DNA of 24,820 nt from a virus. This document shows, piece by piece, positions 14,053-21,350 of this stretch (positions are counted from its first letter, which is position 1; the number at the start of each line of letters is the position of its first letter). Location of the stretch: the IMG/VR virus record IMGVR_UViG_3300020400_000037, positions 1-24,820 of that record; one strand, 5' to 3'. The notes under the pieces are model-generated. The model made no database searches. It was given only the letters and a program-made list of their open reading frames with translations, and had not been told where the DNA came from. The position numbers and the translations under genes are program-made.

Positions 14053-15625
14053 TTTTCATTAAATCCATGATCTCTTTTAAGTTTCCACCTATCATGGATA
14101 CTTTTGCAGTAGGAACGCCTAATAAACGTAGTGCATCGTATCTGTGATGTCCGTTGATTATGTGTCCTTGATTGTCTACAATAATATCAGGCATCTTGTC
14201 TGTCAAAACTCTTACCATTGCTTTTCCAAGTTTTTTAAACTTTCTATCTTTTTGCACAGGAATAAGTCTGTCAACTGGTGCATTTCCTTTTTTAGCAATA
14301 AAGTCTTCAACATCTTCTGATTTAACTTGTGGCGGTGCTTTACCTTTTGTAGGTTTTTCATCATAGTGTGCGTCTGTGTATCCGTCGTTGTCTTGCACTT
14401 TGTAACCCAAACGTTTAAGTTGTCCCATCATGTATTCTTTTTCTTTTTCACCACCAAAGAAATTAACAAGAACATCAGGTTCATCAGGATTCATATCATC
14501 TGGATTTACGTCTTTGATATTTGCCATGTTCACACCCAACTTTAAAAAGTCATAGGCTGTGTCTGCTTTACTTACTATTGTACCTTTTGGAAAAGGAATC
14601 AAGTCACCCTCATCAACGTCATCTTCATTCTTTGCCATCTTTGTTGCAGTTGCATACATGACAGCTTTTGCATCTTTACCATAACGTTTTTCAAAATCTG
14701 CTTTGTTTTTCTTCATGCCCTTTACAAAACGTTCTTTGTCTTTTTCTTCACCCTTTGTAAGTTCTCTTTCGGTTGCTGGTTTTTCAAAATATTTTTTCAA
14801 GTTGTTTGCAGTCCTTTCAAACTTGTGATCCTTGTGTTTGAATCCTACGCCACCTGCGGCTTCCCATTTTGCTACATTTTGTCCAAAGTCATCTATCAAT
14901 ATGTTAGGTGTTCCATCAGGTTGTGTTGCAAATTTACTTTTTTGTGCAGTAATGATAACTTCTTTAGGAGCAAATGATGTAAGATTTTTCTTGACCCATT
15001 CACGTTTGCTAGGTTCTACTCTTTCATCATCTGACATAGGAGCAGATAGAATATTATATTCACCTTTTAATTCTTTAATGATTGATAGCAAGTTACTTGC
15101 GTTTGGAGTAGGTTTTAAATCAATCCAAAAGTCTTTTGTATCTCTAATTTTTTGTAAAGCGGCATCAACGTCTTTAATTTCTTTCCAACTTTTTACTCCA
15201 AGTAATTTTGTCCACGCATCAAAAAAGTCTACAAGTACTCCGTCCATATCAACATAAATTTCACTTGCACTTGATATTTGAGTTGCGTCTGCTTCGTTGG
15301 CTTTGTTGTTGCCTTTGTTTTTGTAATCAAATCTGTTGTTAGGACCTTTACCTGGTTTGTGTATTAACCCCATTGGTTTAATGCTTTGTGGCATAATTAT
15401 CCATTCATCTTTTTTTGACTCTGCCATTCCTAAATTAAACAAAGTATTTGGATCACTATTTTTGTGAGCCTTTTTGTGCATAGTATAAGCGGGTTTTCCT
15501 TTTTTGTCAACCTTAAATCCAAACTTGGCCGCTTGTTTTGTAATAGCATCAACGCCGACGTCAGGTGTTGTGTTAACACCTTTAACTACTAATCCAACTC
15601 CTTCTGTGATATGTCTTAGTCTCAT
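14048..15625 (-). CDS. Fusion: targeting-like N-terminus, 5'(3')-deoxyribonucleotidase-like HAD domain, ParB-like domain
   Basis: A 525-residue mosaic. It begins MRLRHITEG, a capsid-targeting-like start with I-T-E before Gly. Residues 121-280 form a HAD domain of the 5'(3')-deoxyribonucleotidase type: VDMDGVLVDFFDAW (Asp126, Asp128), NILSAPMS (Ser194 region), a Lys at 229/231, and ILIDDFGQN (Asp245/246). It would dephosphorylate deoxynucleotides. KKNKADFEKRYGKDAKAVMY at 305-324 is a module common in marine phages. Residues 436-525 look like a ParB/sulfiredoxin-type domain with NGHHRYDALRLLG (GHHR at 492-495), a fold that binds nucleotides or cuts nucleic acid. The ATGA overlap couples it to the upstream gene. 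The domain mix plus targeting-like start suggest a packaged enzyme; this is inference. Confidence 0.8.
   Translation of the reverse strand: MRLRHITEGVGLVVKGVNTTPDVGVDAITKQAAKFGFKVDKKGKPAYTMHKKAHKNSDPNTLFNLGMAESKKDEWIIMPQSIKPMGLIHKPGKGPNNRFDYKNKGNNKANEADATQISSASEIYVDMDGVLVDFFDAWTKLLGVKSWKEIKDVDAALQKIRDTKDFWIDLKPTPNASNLLSIIKELKGEYNILSAPMSDDERVEPSKREWVKKNLTSFAPKEVIITAQKSKFATQPDGTPNILIDDFGQNVAKWEAAGGVGFKHKDHKFERTANNLKKYFEKPATERELTKGEEKDKERFVKGMKKNKADFEKRYGKDAKAVMYATATKMAKNEDDVDEGDLIPFPKGTIVSKADTAYDFLKLGVNMANIKDVNPDDMNPDEPDVLVNFFGGEKEKEYMMGQLKRLGYKVQDNDGYTDAHYDEKPTKGKAPPQVKSEDVEDFIAKKGNAPVDRLIPVQKDRKFKKLGKAMVRVLTDKMPDIIVDNQGHIINGHHRYDALRLLGVPTAKVSMIGGNLKEIMDLMKR
15482..15510 (-). promoter_or_regulatory. 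Possible internal promoter in the nucleotidase-ParB gene
   Basis: TTGACA (15510-15505), a 17-bp spacer and TATACT (15487-15482), near the 5' end of the gene and followed at once by an in-frame ATG. The hexamers are as good as at the clear early promoters, but the location inside a late-block gene is unexpected. Treat as a candidate. Confidence 0.35.
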
Positions 15626-15840
15626 TTTTTACGTCCTCGAAACTTTGGAGTTCCCATCCAGAAAGGTTTTCCAAACCAAAGTTTAAACCATTCTTGGTCA
15701 CCTGGTTTAATACCAAGTTTCTTTTCTTTGGCTTTTAGAGCAGTTGCAGTAATGCTAGGGTTTTCGTCAATTTTGTATTCCGTATAACCTTCGAATTGCC
15801 CTATCCCTGCTAGTTTCTGTAGTTTCTTTATTTCGTCCAT
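15622..15840 (-). CDS. Small basic phage protein
   Basis: A 72-residue protein starting MDEIKKLQKLAGI, with KAKEKKLGIKPGDQEWFKLW in the middle and a basic FRGRKK end. I recall similar LQKLAGI starts in marine T4-like phages, without function. GAAG lies before the ATG, and the gene is coupled by ATGA to the large nucleotidase-ParB gene. Its first 74 bp overlap another small frame (15767-15940), so one of the two could be spurious. Confidence 0.6.
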   Translation of the reverse strand: MDEIKKLQKLAGIGQFEGYTEYKIDENPSITATALKAKEKKLGIKPGDQEWFKLWFGKPFWMGTPKFRGRKK

Positions 15841-15940
15841 CTTCTTTATATAGTGTTTCTTTGTGTTTGTGCTTAAAACCTCTTATTCGCATTTTCAAGT
15901 TGTCAATTTTATCATCTAAAGACATCTCATCAAACTTCAC
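15767..15940 (-). CDS. Small basic protein, GTG start, overlaps next gene
   Basis: A 57-residue frame beginning (M)KFDEMSLDDKIDNLKMRIRG and continuing KHKHKETLYK. Its GTG overlaps the upstream stop as GTGA and has GGGAGG 5 nt upstream. It fills the only gap (15841-15936) in this tightly packed block, which argues for a real gene. The 74-bp out-of-frame overlap with the following gene is larger than usual here, so confidence is moderate. No family recognised. Confidence 0.45.
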   Translation of the reverse strand: MKFDEMSLDDKIDNLKMRIRGFKHKHKETLYKEDGRNKETTETSRDRAIRRLYGIQN

Positions 15941-16134
15941 TTTTTCCTCCCTGACTTCATGTTAGCACACCAGTGATACATTTTTGCACGTTCGCCTGAT
16001 GCTTTCTTAGCCTTTGCTCTTAAACTTGTTACTGATCCTTTGCAACTTGCTCCTGAACGTTTAACACGACCAGGTCTGCTTTTGCCTTTCTTTTTTCCAT
16101 CTGCAAAATTTTCTGAAAACTCATATGCTCTCAT
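15937..16134 (-). CDS. Small basic Cys-containing phage protein
   Basis: A 65-residue, strongly basic protein. MRAYEFSENFADGKKKGKSR is followed by PGRVKRSGASCKGSVTSLRA and a KMYHWCANMK end. The SRPGRVKRSGASCKGSV and MYHWC modules recur in uncharacterised marine phage proteins. F-S-E near the N-terminus resembles the targeting-like starts of its neighbours, though more weakly. ATG 16134 overlaps the adenylyltransferase stop as ATGA; an upstream start at 16155 is less likely. Possibly nucleic-acid binding. Confidence 0.65.
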   Translation of the reverse strand: MRAYEFSENFADGKKKGKSRPGRVKRSGASCKGSVTSLRAKAKKASGERAKMYHWCANMKSGRKK

Positions 16135-17072
16135 TTCTTTTTCTTTCCTGCACAATGAGCCTTTTGTGAAAATCCTTTTGGATTAGAACAGTTAATACTT
16201 TTTTTATATTTTGCTGACCAACCTTCGCCTAGTTTAAAAGGAAAGCCTAAATTTTTAAATAAATTTGCAGTAGTCTTTGCACTTCTTAAAGCCTTCTGCA
16301 TTAATTCTTGTTCATCTGATGAACGTGAGTCGTAAAAACGTAAAAATTTATTTGCAGTAGCAGGATCAACATATAGTTTTCCTCCTACACTTATTTCATT
16401 GTCATCTGCGTTCCAACTTAACGGAAAAGGTTTGCCATCTTTTCTAGATGCAATATTGTTTAACACATCTATCTTTGGTTTCTGTTGTTTAACTTGAAGT
16501 TCTGCTATTGCTTCTGCAACTCCCATACCAACACGTACTTTGTCAAACATCATTTTAGCTAATTTTTCATCACCAGCAACACCTGTTTTAAAAGTTTCAA
16601 AGTCACCTTCTGCGGCCGCGGCTTTAAGTTTACTTGCACTCATACCTTCTGCACCTTCGGCATCTGGATCACGTTGTCCTGCATTCACAACATTGATAGA
16701 ATTAAAATTATAATCCTTGCCGTTGTAATCATTTAATAGTTTTTCAAACTGAGCAACCCTATCAGATCCTGCAACGTATATGATGTCTGAATATCCTTTT
16801 GCTTCTAAAAATTTCATAGCATCTATAATTGTTTTTACTGATTGATCCCCTATCTTTATTCCACTAAAACTTTTTTCTGCAAAGAATACTTTTTCTGCAA
16901 ATGATAAAGGATCTGTTTTAGGTTTTTGTGTATGTGTTAAAAAGAGAAAAGGTTCACCGTCTTGTGATTTTATTTTATCAACAAGTTTTGCGTGTCCAAT
17001 AGTCGGAGGATTCATTCTGCCAAAAGCGAATGTGGCAACTTTAGGTGCTTCGAATATTTCTCTTAAAAACAT
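16131..17072 (-). CDS. Nicotinamide-nucleotide adenylyltransferase-like protein with basic Cys tail
   Basis: A 313-residue protein. Residues 11-160 are a nucleotidyltransferase alpha/beta-phosphodiesterase-type domain: FAFGRMNPPTIGHAKL (the x-x-GH motif at 24-27), YVAGSDRVAQFE at 99-110, and EGMSASKLKAA at 142-152 (the counterpart of ISSTxxR). NadM/NMNAT enzymes make NAD from NMN and ATP, and phages such as KVP40 carry NAD-salvage genes. A C-terminal extension ends in CSNPKGFSQKAHCAGKKKK, a Cys/Lys module seen in other marine phage proteins. The start MFLREIFEA resembles a capsid-targeting sequence (I-F-E before Ala). ATG 17072 overlaps the upstream stop as TAATG, so I reject the longer frame from 17138. 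Confidence 0.8.
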   Translation of the reverse strand: MFLREIFEAPKVATFAFGRMNPPTIGHAKLVDKIKSQDGEPFLFLTHTQKPKTDPLSFAEKVFFAEKSFSGIKIGDQSVKTIIDAMKFLEAKGYSDIIYVAGSDRVAQFEKLLNDYNGKDYNFNSINVVNAGQRDPDAEGAEGMSASKLKAAAAEGDFETFKTGVAGDEKLAKMMFDKVRVGMGVAEAIAELQVKQQKPKIDVLNNIASRKDGKPFPLSWNADDNEISVGGKLYVDPATANKFLRFYDSRSSDEQELMQKALRSAKTTANLFKNLGFPFKLGEGWSAKYKKSINCSNPKGFSQKAHCAGKKKK

Positions 17073-17416
17073 TAATAGGCTCCATCTCTGATCAACTCCA
17101 TTTCCTCTTCGTAGATTTTTTCTATTACTGCTGTACACTGATCGTCAGTTAACAGGTCTTCAGGTCTCTTTGGAATATCATACTTAGAACAGTAATGACT
17201 TTTTGCCTTGTCAATCATAGGCATTAGCATTTCACGTTGATCAACAGGTTCACCCTTTTTTAATTTATCTTGCATAAGTGCAAGTGTTGGGTAATATTGT
17301 TTTCTGTAGAACATAGGATCGTTCTTCATGTGTATGCAAAGATCCTCAACAACATCAAACTCTAACGGTTTGAATTCTTGTTTTTCCTGTTCTATGAATT
17401 CTGCAAGTTTTACCAT
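17072..17416 (-). CDS. Conserved phage protein of unknown function
   Basis: A 114-residue acidic, mostly helical protein starting MVKLAEFIEQEKQEFKPLEF, with MKNDPMFYRKQYYPTLALM in the middle and IEKIYEEEMELIRDGAY at the end. I recall DPMFYRKQ-type proteins as conserved hypotheticals in T4-like marine phages. ATG 17416 has GGAG 9 nt upstream and overlaps the preceding stop by 7 bp; an upstream TTG (17431) is less likely. Unlike its neighbours it lacks a Cys/Lys tail or a targeting-like start. Confidence 0.7.
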   Translation of the reverse strand: MVKLAEFIEQEKQEFKPLEFDVVEDLCIHMKNDPMFYRKQYYPTLALMQDKLKKGEPVDQREMLMPMIDKAKSHYCSKYDIPKRPEDLLTDDQCTAVIEKIYEEEMELIRDGAY

Positions 17417-17784
17417 TTGCGACAACTCCAATATCTTGCTTTTGTTCTTGGACCTGGATTATCGCAGTTGTGTCTTGCTCTAAATGATCTGCGTCTTGCA
17501 GGATTTGACTTCTTAATCTTCATGTTAGGATCACCGAAGTTTACCTTTTTGATATTTTTTGTTTTAGGATCTCTGACGTATACTTTGAACTTTTTGACGT
17601 CGCCACGCATTGGCTTTCCAAGTTTAACTTTACGCCCTTGGTATTCAGCTTCGTCTACAATCTCATCTTCGTTGAACCACATATCACCATATGCGATGTG
17701 GAAATCATCACCATCATATGTTTCTTCAACCCAGCGGTTTTGTTCCTCTGTTTCTTTTAAATAATCTTTAAATGTTTTAGACAT
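17410..17784 (-). CDS. Modular phage protein with basic Cys-containing C-terminus
   Basis: A 124-residue protein. MSKTFKDYLKETEEQNRW resembles the T4 internal-protein leader (MKTYQEFIAEA) in its aromatic, Leu and Glu positions. EAEYQGRKVKLGKPMRGDVK then KFKVYVRD, then VNFGDPNMKI, form a compact beta module. RRRSFRARHNCDNPGPRTKA followed by RYWSC is a basic Cys module. This pairing is familiar from many marine phage proteins of unknown role. It heads the coupled block and has a GATAAATA late promoter and AGGAG upstream. Confidence 0.75.
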   Translation of the reverse strand: MSKTFKDYLKETEEQNRWVEETYDGDDFHIAYGDMWFNEDEIVDEAEYQGRKVKLGKPMRGDVKKFKVYVRDPKTKNIKKVNFGDPNMKIKKSNPARRRSFRARHNCDNPGPRTKARYWSCRKW

Positions 17785-17805
17785 AGAATACTCCTATACT
17801 AAGAG

Positions 17806-17813
17806 TATTTATC
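17806..17813 (-). promoter_or_regulatory. T4-type late promoter heading the modular block
   Basis: Minus-strand GATAAATACTCTTAG in a 40-bp intergenic gap, 22 bp before ATG 17784 and followed by AGGAG. It matches the late consensus at 7 of 8 positions. It probably drives 17784 down through the coupled genes to about 11.8 kb. Confidence 0.75.
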
Positions 17814-17824
17814 ATAGTTTAAAG

Positions 17825-18097
17825 CTAGACGGAAATTTCGATATCGAAGTTTGTATGCCCTAAATCAAACAATTTATTAGCTAATCGCTCTGCTACAACC
17901 TTGGATTCTGCTTCATCAAGGCCTTTGTGTAGCTCTACTGCAAGTACCACACCACCGTTTTCAGTGTCAAATGTTTCATAGTTTGTTTCATCTTCTACAA
18001 GTCCTTCATCTGCTGAATCCAACACAGTATCTACTAGATATTCATCTAGCTCTGCCTTGTCCTTGTTTTCCCAAACTATATTAATAAAATGCTTCAT
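17825..18097 (-). CDS. Small acidic protein of unknown function
   Basis: A 90-residue acidic protein starting MKHFINIVWENKDKAELDEY. It has an alternating beta/alpha pattern (GGVVLAVELHKGLDEAES, then AERLANKLFDLGHTNFDIEI) that reads as a small ferredoxin-like fold. No family recognised. It lies 8 bp after the beta-rich virion-like gene and ends before the late promoter at 17806-17813, so it belongs to the transcription unit above. Confidence 0.65.
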   Translation of the reverse strand: MKHFINIVWENKDKAELDEYLVDTVLDSADEGLVEDETNYETFDTENGGVVLAVELHKGLDEAESKVVAERLANKLFDLGHTNFDIEISV

Positions 18098-18105
18098 AAT
18101 ATACC

Positions 18106-18444
18106 CTAATGATTCAATAAAACGTTTTGTATTGTACCGCTAGTAAAGTTTGCTACCACACGTACCCATACAAAGTTACCTGTAAAATTGTGGAAAAAAC
18201 TACCGTTTGATCCTTGTGATTCAGTACCTGCTATGTCAAAGTAATCAGCTTCTACAGGTTCCGTTGCAAGTGTGCCTTGCATCTTAATTGTACCATTGAA
18301 ATCTGACAAGTTGTATTGCACAGTATGAAAGCCATCTGATCTACCATAAAAGCCATCACCTTTGAACTTTTCACCAGTGACCGTAGTTGTAGTAGAGTCA
18401 CCTGCGTGTACTTGATTTGTCAATATTATTTCTGAACTGGACAT
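18106..18444 (-). CDS. Beta-rich virion-like protein
   Basis: A 112-residue, Thr/Ser/Gly/Phe-rich protein with no charged helices: GFYGRSDGFHTVQYNLSDF, GTIKMQGTLATEPVEADYFD, SFFHNFTGNFVWVRVVANFT and a final NVLLNH. I recall this pattern in small proteins of marine phages, apparently a beta-sandwich with structural or fibre-like character. Function is inferred from composition and from the late-promoter motif just upstream. It could be a head-decoration or tail-associated protein. Confidence 0.6.
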   Translation of the reverse strand: MSSSEIILTNQVHAGDSTTTTVTGEKFKGDGFYGRSDGFHTVQYNLSDFNGTIKMQGTLATEPVEADYFDIAGTESQGSNGSFFHNFTGNFVWVRVVANFTSGTIQNVLLNH

Positions 18445-18448
18445 ACTA

Positions 18449-19111
18449 TTATTTATCCGTATTTGTTTGATGTACTATCTTGTCCAAACGTATGATATTA
18501 TCGTGTAAAAACATTCTAATTAAGGTCAAAACCTTCTCGTTTTTTGCATACATATACCTACCACGTAGCTCACTGCTGGATTTAAAACTGCGTAATAGCA
18601 TATCTCCAACCCGTACCTTGTCCTTGTTGTTTAAGCACCAGTCATAAAAATTAGGGTGAGCAGTTCCATTCAGAAACACTTTGTATTCATATGGAAAAGG
18701 TTCATCTACATATATAATATTTGCTTTTGCATTAATATTTTTAGGCTCCCATAACCATGGCACATCATGAAGTTTTTTGCCAATCCTTTTCAACCATTTA
18801 GCATTGTTGGAATATATTCCTAATCTAAATCCCTCACATCTTAGCATATATTCTACATCATCTTGGAAAGCATTGATCAATATTTTTAGATCGTGTAAAT
18901 CGTTTTGAGATATATCTGTTTTCTTTTGTGACCATCTAGAAGGTTTATATCCTATTGGTTCACCTTTCATGTATTGTAGGTTTAAGCTGTCGATTATGTC
19001 ACGTGCTTGGTCAAGCCTTTTATTCCTAAAGATGGAGGCTCCAGTGTTCATTACACCTAGCTTGTACAGGTACTTGTCCCAGAAAAGTTTATTTGCTTTG
19101 CGTGTGATCAA
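18449..19111 (-). CDS. Conserved phage protein of unknown function, TTG start
   Basis: A 220-residue basic, mostly helical protein: KLFWDKYLYKLGVMN and SIFRNKRLDQARDIIDSL early, GIYSNNAKWLKRIGK in the middle, WLWEPKN, then YDWCLNNKDKVRVGDMLL and a helical end (LTLIRMFLHDNIIRLDKIVH). I recall related hypotheticals in T4-like marine phages but no function. The TTG at 19111 lies inside the clpA 3' end (23-bp overlap) with AAGGAG 10 nt upstream. An internal ATG (residue 21) is an alternative, but it would cut the KLFWDKYLYKL segment. Confidence 0.7.
   Translation of the reverse strand: MITRKANKLFWDKYLYKLGVMNTGASIFRNKRLDQARDIIDSLNLQYMKGEPIGYKPSRWSQKKTDISQNDLHDLKILINAFQDDVEYMLRCEGFRLGIYSNNAKWLKRIGKKLHDVPWLWEPKNINAKANIIYVDEPFPYEYKVFLNGTAHPNFYDWCLNNKDKVRVGDMLLRSFKSSSELRGRYMYAKNEKVLTLIRMFLHDNIIRLDKIVHQTNTDK
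18450..18457 (-). promoter_or_regulatory. T4-type late promoter motif
   Basis: Minus-strand GATAAATAATAG overlapping the stop of the upstream gene and ending 5 bp before ATG 18444. The motif is good, but transcription from it would begin at or within the start codon, so the mRNA could be leaderless. Alternatively it serves only the genes further down. Confidence 0.5.
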
Positions 19112-21350
19112 CTTTCTCTTGCTCCTTAACTTTTACCGTATTTAACACAAAGGTTTCTTCATTAACATCTATGTTTAATTTACCACCTTCTTTTAAATCA
19201 CCGAACAAGAGTTGTTTAGACAATGGGGTTTTTATTTCTTTATCAATTACACGTTGTAAAGGTCTAGCACCCATCTTTGCATCAAACCCTTTGTCAACTA
19301 ATAAGTCAATAGCACTATCAGATATTGTAGTTTCTACTTCTTTTTCTTTTAGCATATTTTTAAGTTCAAGTAAAAACTTGCCTACAATCTTGATCATTGT
19401 GTTCTTTTCAAGTTTACTAAATGTCATTATACCATCAAGTCTATTTCTAAACTCTGGTGGAAAGAATTTTTTAAGTTCTTTATCTTCGTATTCTTTATCT
19501 AAAGAACCAAACCCAATGGCATTTGTGTCTGCTTCTTGTGAACCTAAGTTAGTTGTAAGTATCAAAACAATATTTCTACAGTCAGCAGTTTTACCATTTG
19601 ATCCTGTTACAAAACCATTGTCCATTATCTGTAACAACAACGAGCTAACATCAGGATGTGACTTTTCAATCTCATCTAGTAGCAATACACAATTAGGATT
19701 TTCTTGTAATTTTGTAATCAATAAACCTGCATTCTCTTCAAAGCCTACGTATCCTGGAGGAGATCCAATAAGTTTAGCTACTGAATGTTTTTCTTGATAT
19801 TCAGACATATCAAATCTAACAAGTTTTACACCTAACTGATTTGAAAGTTGTCTTGCAGTTTCAGTTTTACCAACTCCAGTTGGTCCCATGAACACAAAAG
19901 ACCCAACGGGTTTGTTTTCAGTTTTAAGTCCTGCCTGTGCAACAAGTATTTTATCAACTATTTCGCCAATAGCTTTATCCTGTCCATACACTTCGCCTTT
20001 AAGATTCTTTTCTAGGTTAGCAAGATTGCTTGTTTCTTTTTCTTTAACCTGTGCTTCAGGTAAGTTTACTGCTTTTGCTATTTCAAATTGTATTTCGTCT
20101 TCGCCTACAACCTTTTCAGTATCACTTTTTAGATTGAATCTAGAACAAGCACAATCAATCAAATCAATTGCTTTATCTGGCAGTTTCTTATCTGCTTGGT
20201 ACTTAATACTTAATTTAATTGCACTACAAATAGCTTCTTCAGTAATAGTTGTCTTATGAAACTCTTCGTAATACTTCTTGATGCCCATTAATATTTCTTT
20301 TGTAACTTCTTTGCTTGGCTCGTCAATAGTAACTCTAGCAAATCTACGCATCAATGCTCTGTCTTTTTCAAAATACTTTCTGTATTCTTCCCAAGTGGTT
20401 GAAGCAACAATTTTAATATTGCCTTTGGTCATTACAGGCTTCAACATATTTGCTAAATCATTAGAACTATTTCCGCCACCTGCTCCTGCACCACTAATCA
20501 TGTGTGCTTCATCAATGAACACAATGGTCTTGCCACGTTTTTTAAGTGCGGCTAATACCAGTTTAAATCTTTCTTCAAAGTCACCTCTGTATTTTGAACC
20601 TGCTAACATACTTCCTATGTCTAAGTTGTAAACACTATACTCCATTAAGAAGTCTGGGCATGACTTTTGTACGATGTTCCAGGCGAGGCCTTCTGCAATA
20701 GCAGTTTTACCTACACCTGGATCACCCACTAGCAATACGTTGTTCTTGCTTCTTCTTCCTAAAGCAAGTGCAATAGAATCAAGTTCAGGATGTCTTCCTA
20801 TTACAGGATCAATTTTACCTTTATCTACTTCTGCATTTAAATTAGTTGTGAATGAACGTAAAGCTCTAGTTGCCATACCGGACATTTCTTCATCTTCGTA
20901 GTTTTCTACTAATTCATTCTGCAAGTAGTCTTGGAACTTGTCTTTGTCAATATCAGCTTTTGTGATATGATAGTGACTCCAGCTTTTCTTTTCATTCATT
21001 ATGCTTAAGAATACATCAGCACATTCTATATGACTTCTACCACTAAACAATACTTGAGTGAAAGCTCTGTTCAATACTCTTTCAACTGCGTGTGTTTTCT
21101 TTGGCTTGTATTTCTTTGACTTTTCTGGCGGTAATTGTATTTTTTCAGTTTGCTTTTTTAAATAGTTTTCAATATTCTTTTTTAAGAATTCAGGATCAGC
21201 ACCAAAGCCCTCAATGACCTTTGCAAAACTTTCTTCGCATAGCATGGCAAAGAGCAAATGCTCAATAGTAACGTATTCGTGTTGTAGCTTCTTAGCTACA
21301 TCAACTGCTTTATCAAATACTAATTGTAACTGTTCACTAGGTTCTACCAT
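19089..21350 (-). CDS. clpA: ClpA-type AAA+ unfoldase
   Basis: A 753-residue two-ring AAA+ protein, near E. coli ClpA (758). Residues 1-145 are a Clp N-domain (SEQLQLVFDKAVDVAKKLQH, IEHLLFAML). First AAA+ ring: Walker A GDPGVGKT 209-216, Walker B IVFIDE 276-281. Second ring: GPTGVGKT 489-496, VLLLDE 555-560, arginine-finger region EFRNRLD 633-639. AIGFGS at 611-616 sits where ClpA carries its IGL tripeptide, the loop that docks into ClpP, so it should still feed a host ClpP. No long ClpB-type middle coiled coil is present. It is coupled to def upstream by a 14-bp overlap. Role: unfolding proteins for degradation, possibly redirecting the host protease. Confidence 0.95.
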   Translation of the reverse strand: MVEPSEQLQLVFDKAVDVAKKLQHEYVTIEHLLFAMLCEESFAKVIEGFGADPEFLKKNIENYLKKQTEKIQLPPEKSKKYKPKKTHAVERVLNRAFTQVLFSGRSHIECADVFLSIMNEKKSWSHYHITKADIDKDKFQDYLQNELVENYEDEEMSGMATRALRSFTTNLNAEVDKGKIDPVIGRHPELDSIALALGRRSKNNVLLVGDPGVGKTAIAEGLAWNIVQKSCPDFLMEYSVYNLDIGSMLAGSKYRGDFEERFKLVLAALKKRGKTIVFIDEAHMISGAGAGGGNSSNDLANMLKPVMTKGNIKIVASTTWEEYRKYFEKDRALMRRFARVTIDEPSKEVTKEILMGIKKYYEEFHKTTITEEAICSAIKLSIKYQADKKLPDKAIDLIDCACSRFNLKSDTEKVVGEDEIQFEIAKAVNLPEAQVKEKETSNLANLEKNLKGEVYGQDKAIGEIVDKILVAQAGLKTENKPVGSFVFMGPTGVGKTETARQLSNQLGVKLVRFDMSEYQEKHSVAKLIGSPPGYVGFEENAGLLITKLQENPNCVLLLDEIEKSHPDVSSLLLQIMDNGFVTGSNGKTADCRNIVLILTTNLGSQEADTNAIGFGSLDKEYEDKELKKFFPPEFRNRLDGIMTFSKLEKNTMIKIVGKFLLELKNMLKEKEVETTISDSAIDLLVDKGFDAKMGARPLQRVIDKEIKTPLSKQLLFGDLKEGGKLNIDVNEETFVLNTVKVKEQEKVDHTQSK

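Noticed and set aside
17790-17811. Inverted repeat AATACTC/GAGTATT before the 17410-17784 gene as an RNA hairpin
   Set aside because: The first arm overlaps the late promoter and would lie mostly upstream of the transcript start, so no RNA hairpin is expected; a DNA-level role cannot be excluded.
19171-19797. Long plus-strand open frame (208 codons) opposite clpA
   Set aside because: It lies fully opposite a certain ClpA gene, has Ser/Phe/Leu-rich shadow composition, and no ribosome site or recognisable domain. The same applies to the other plus-strand frames.
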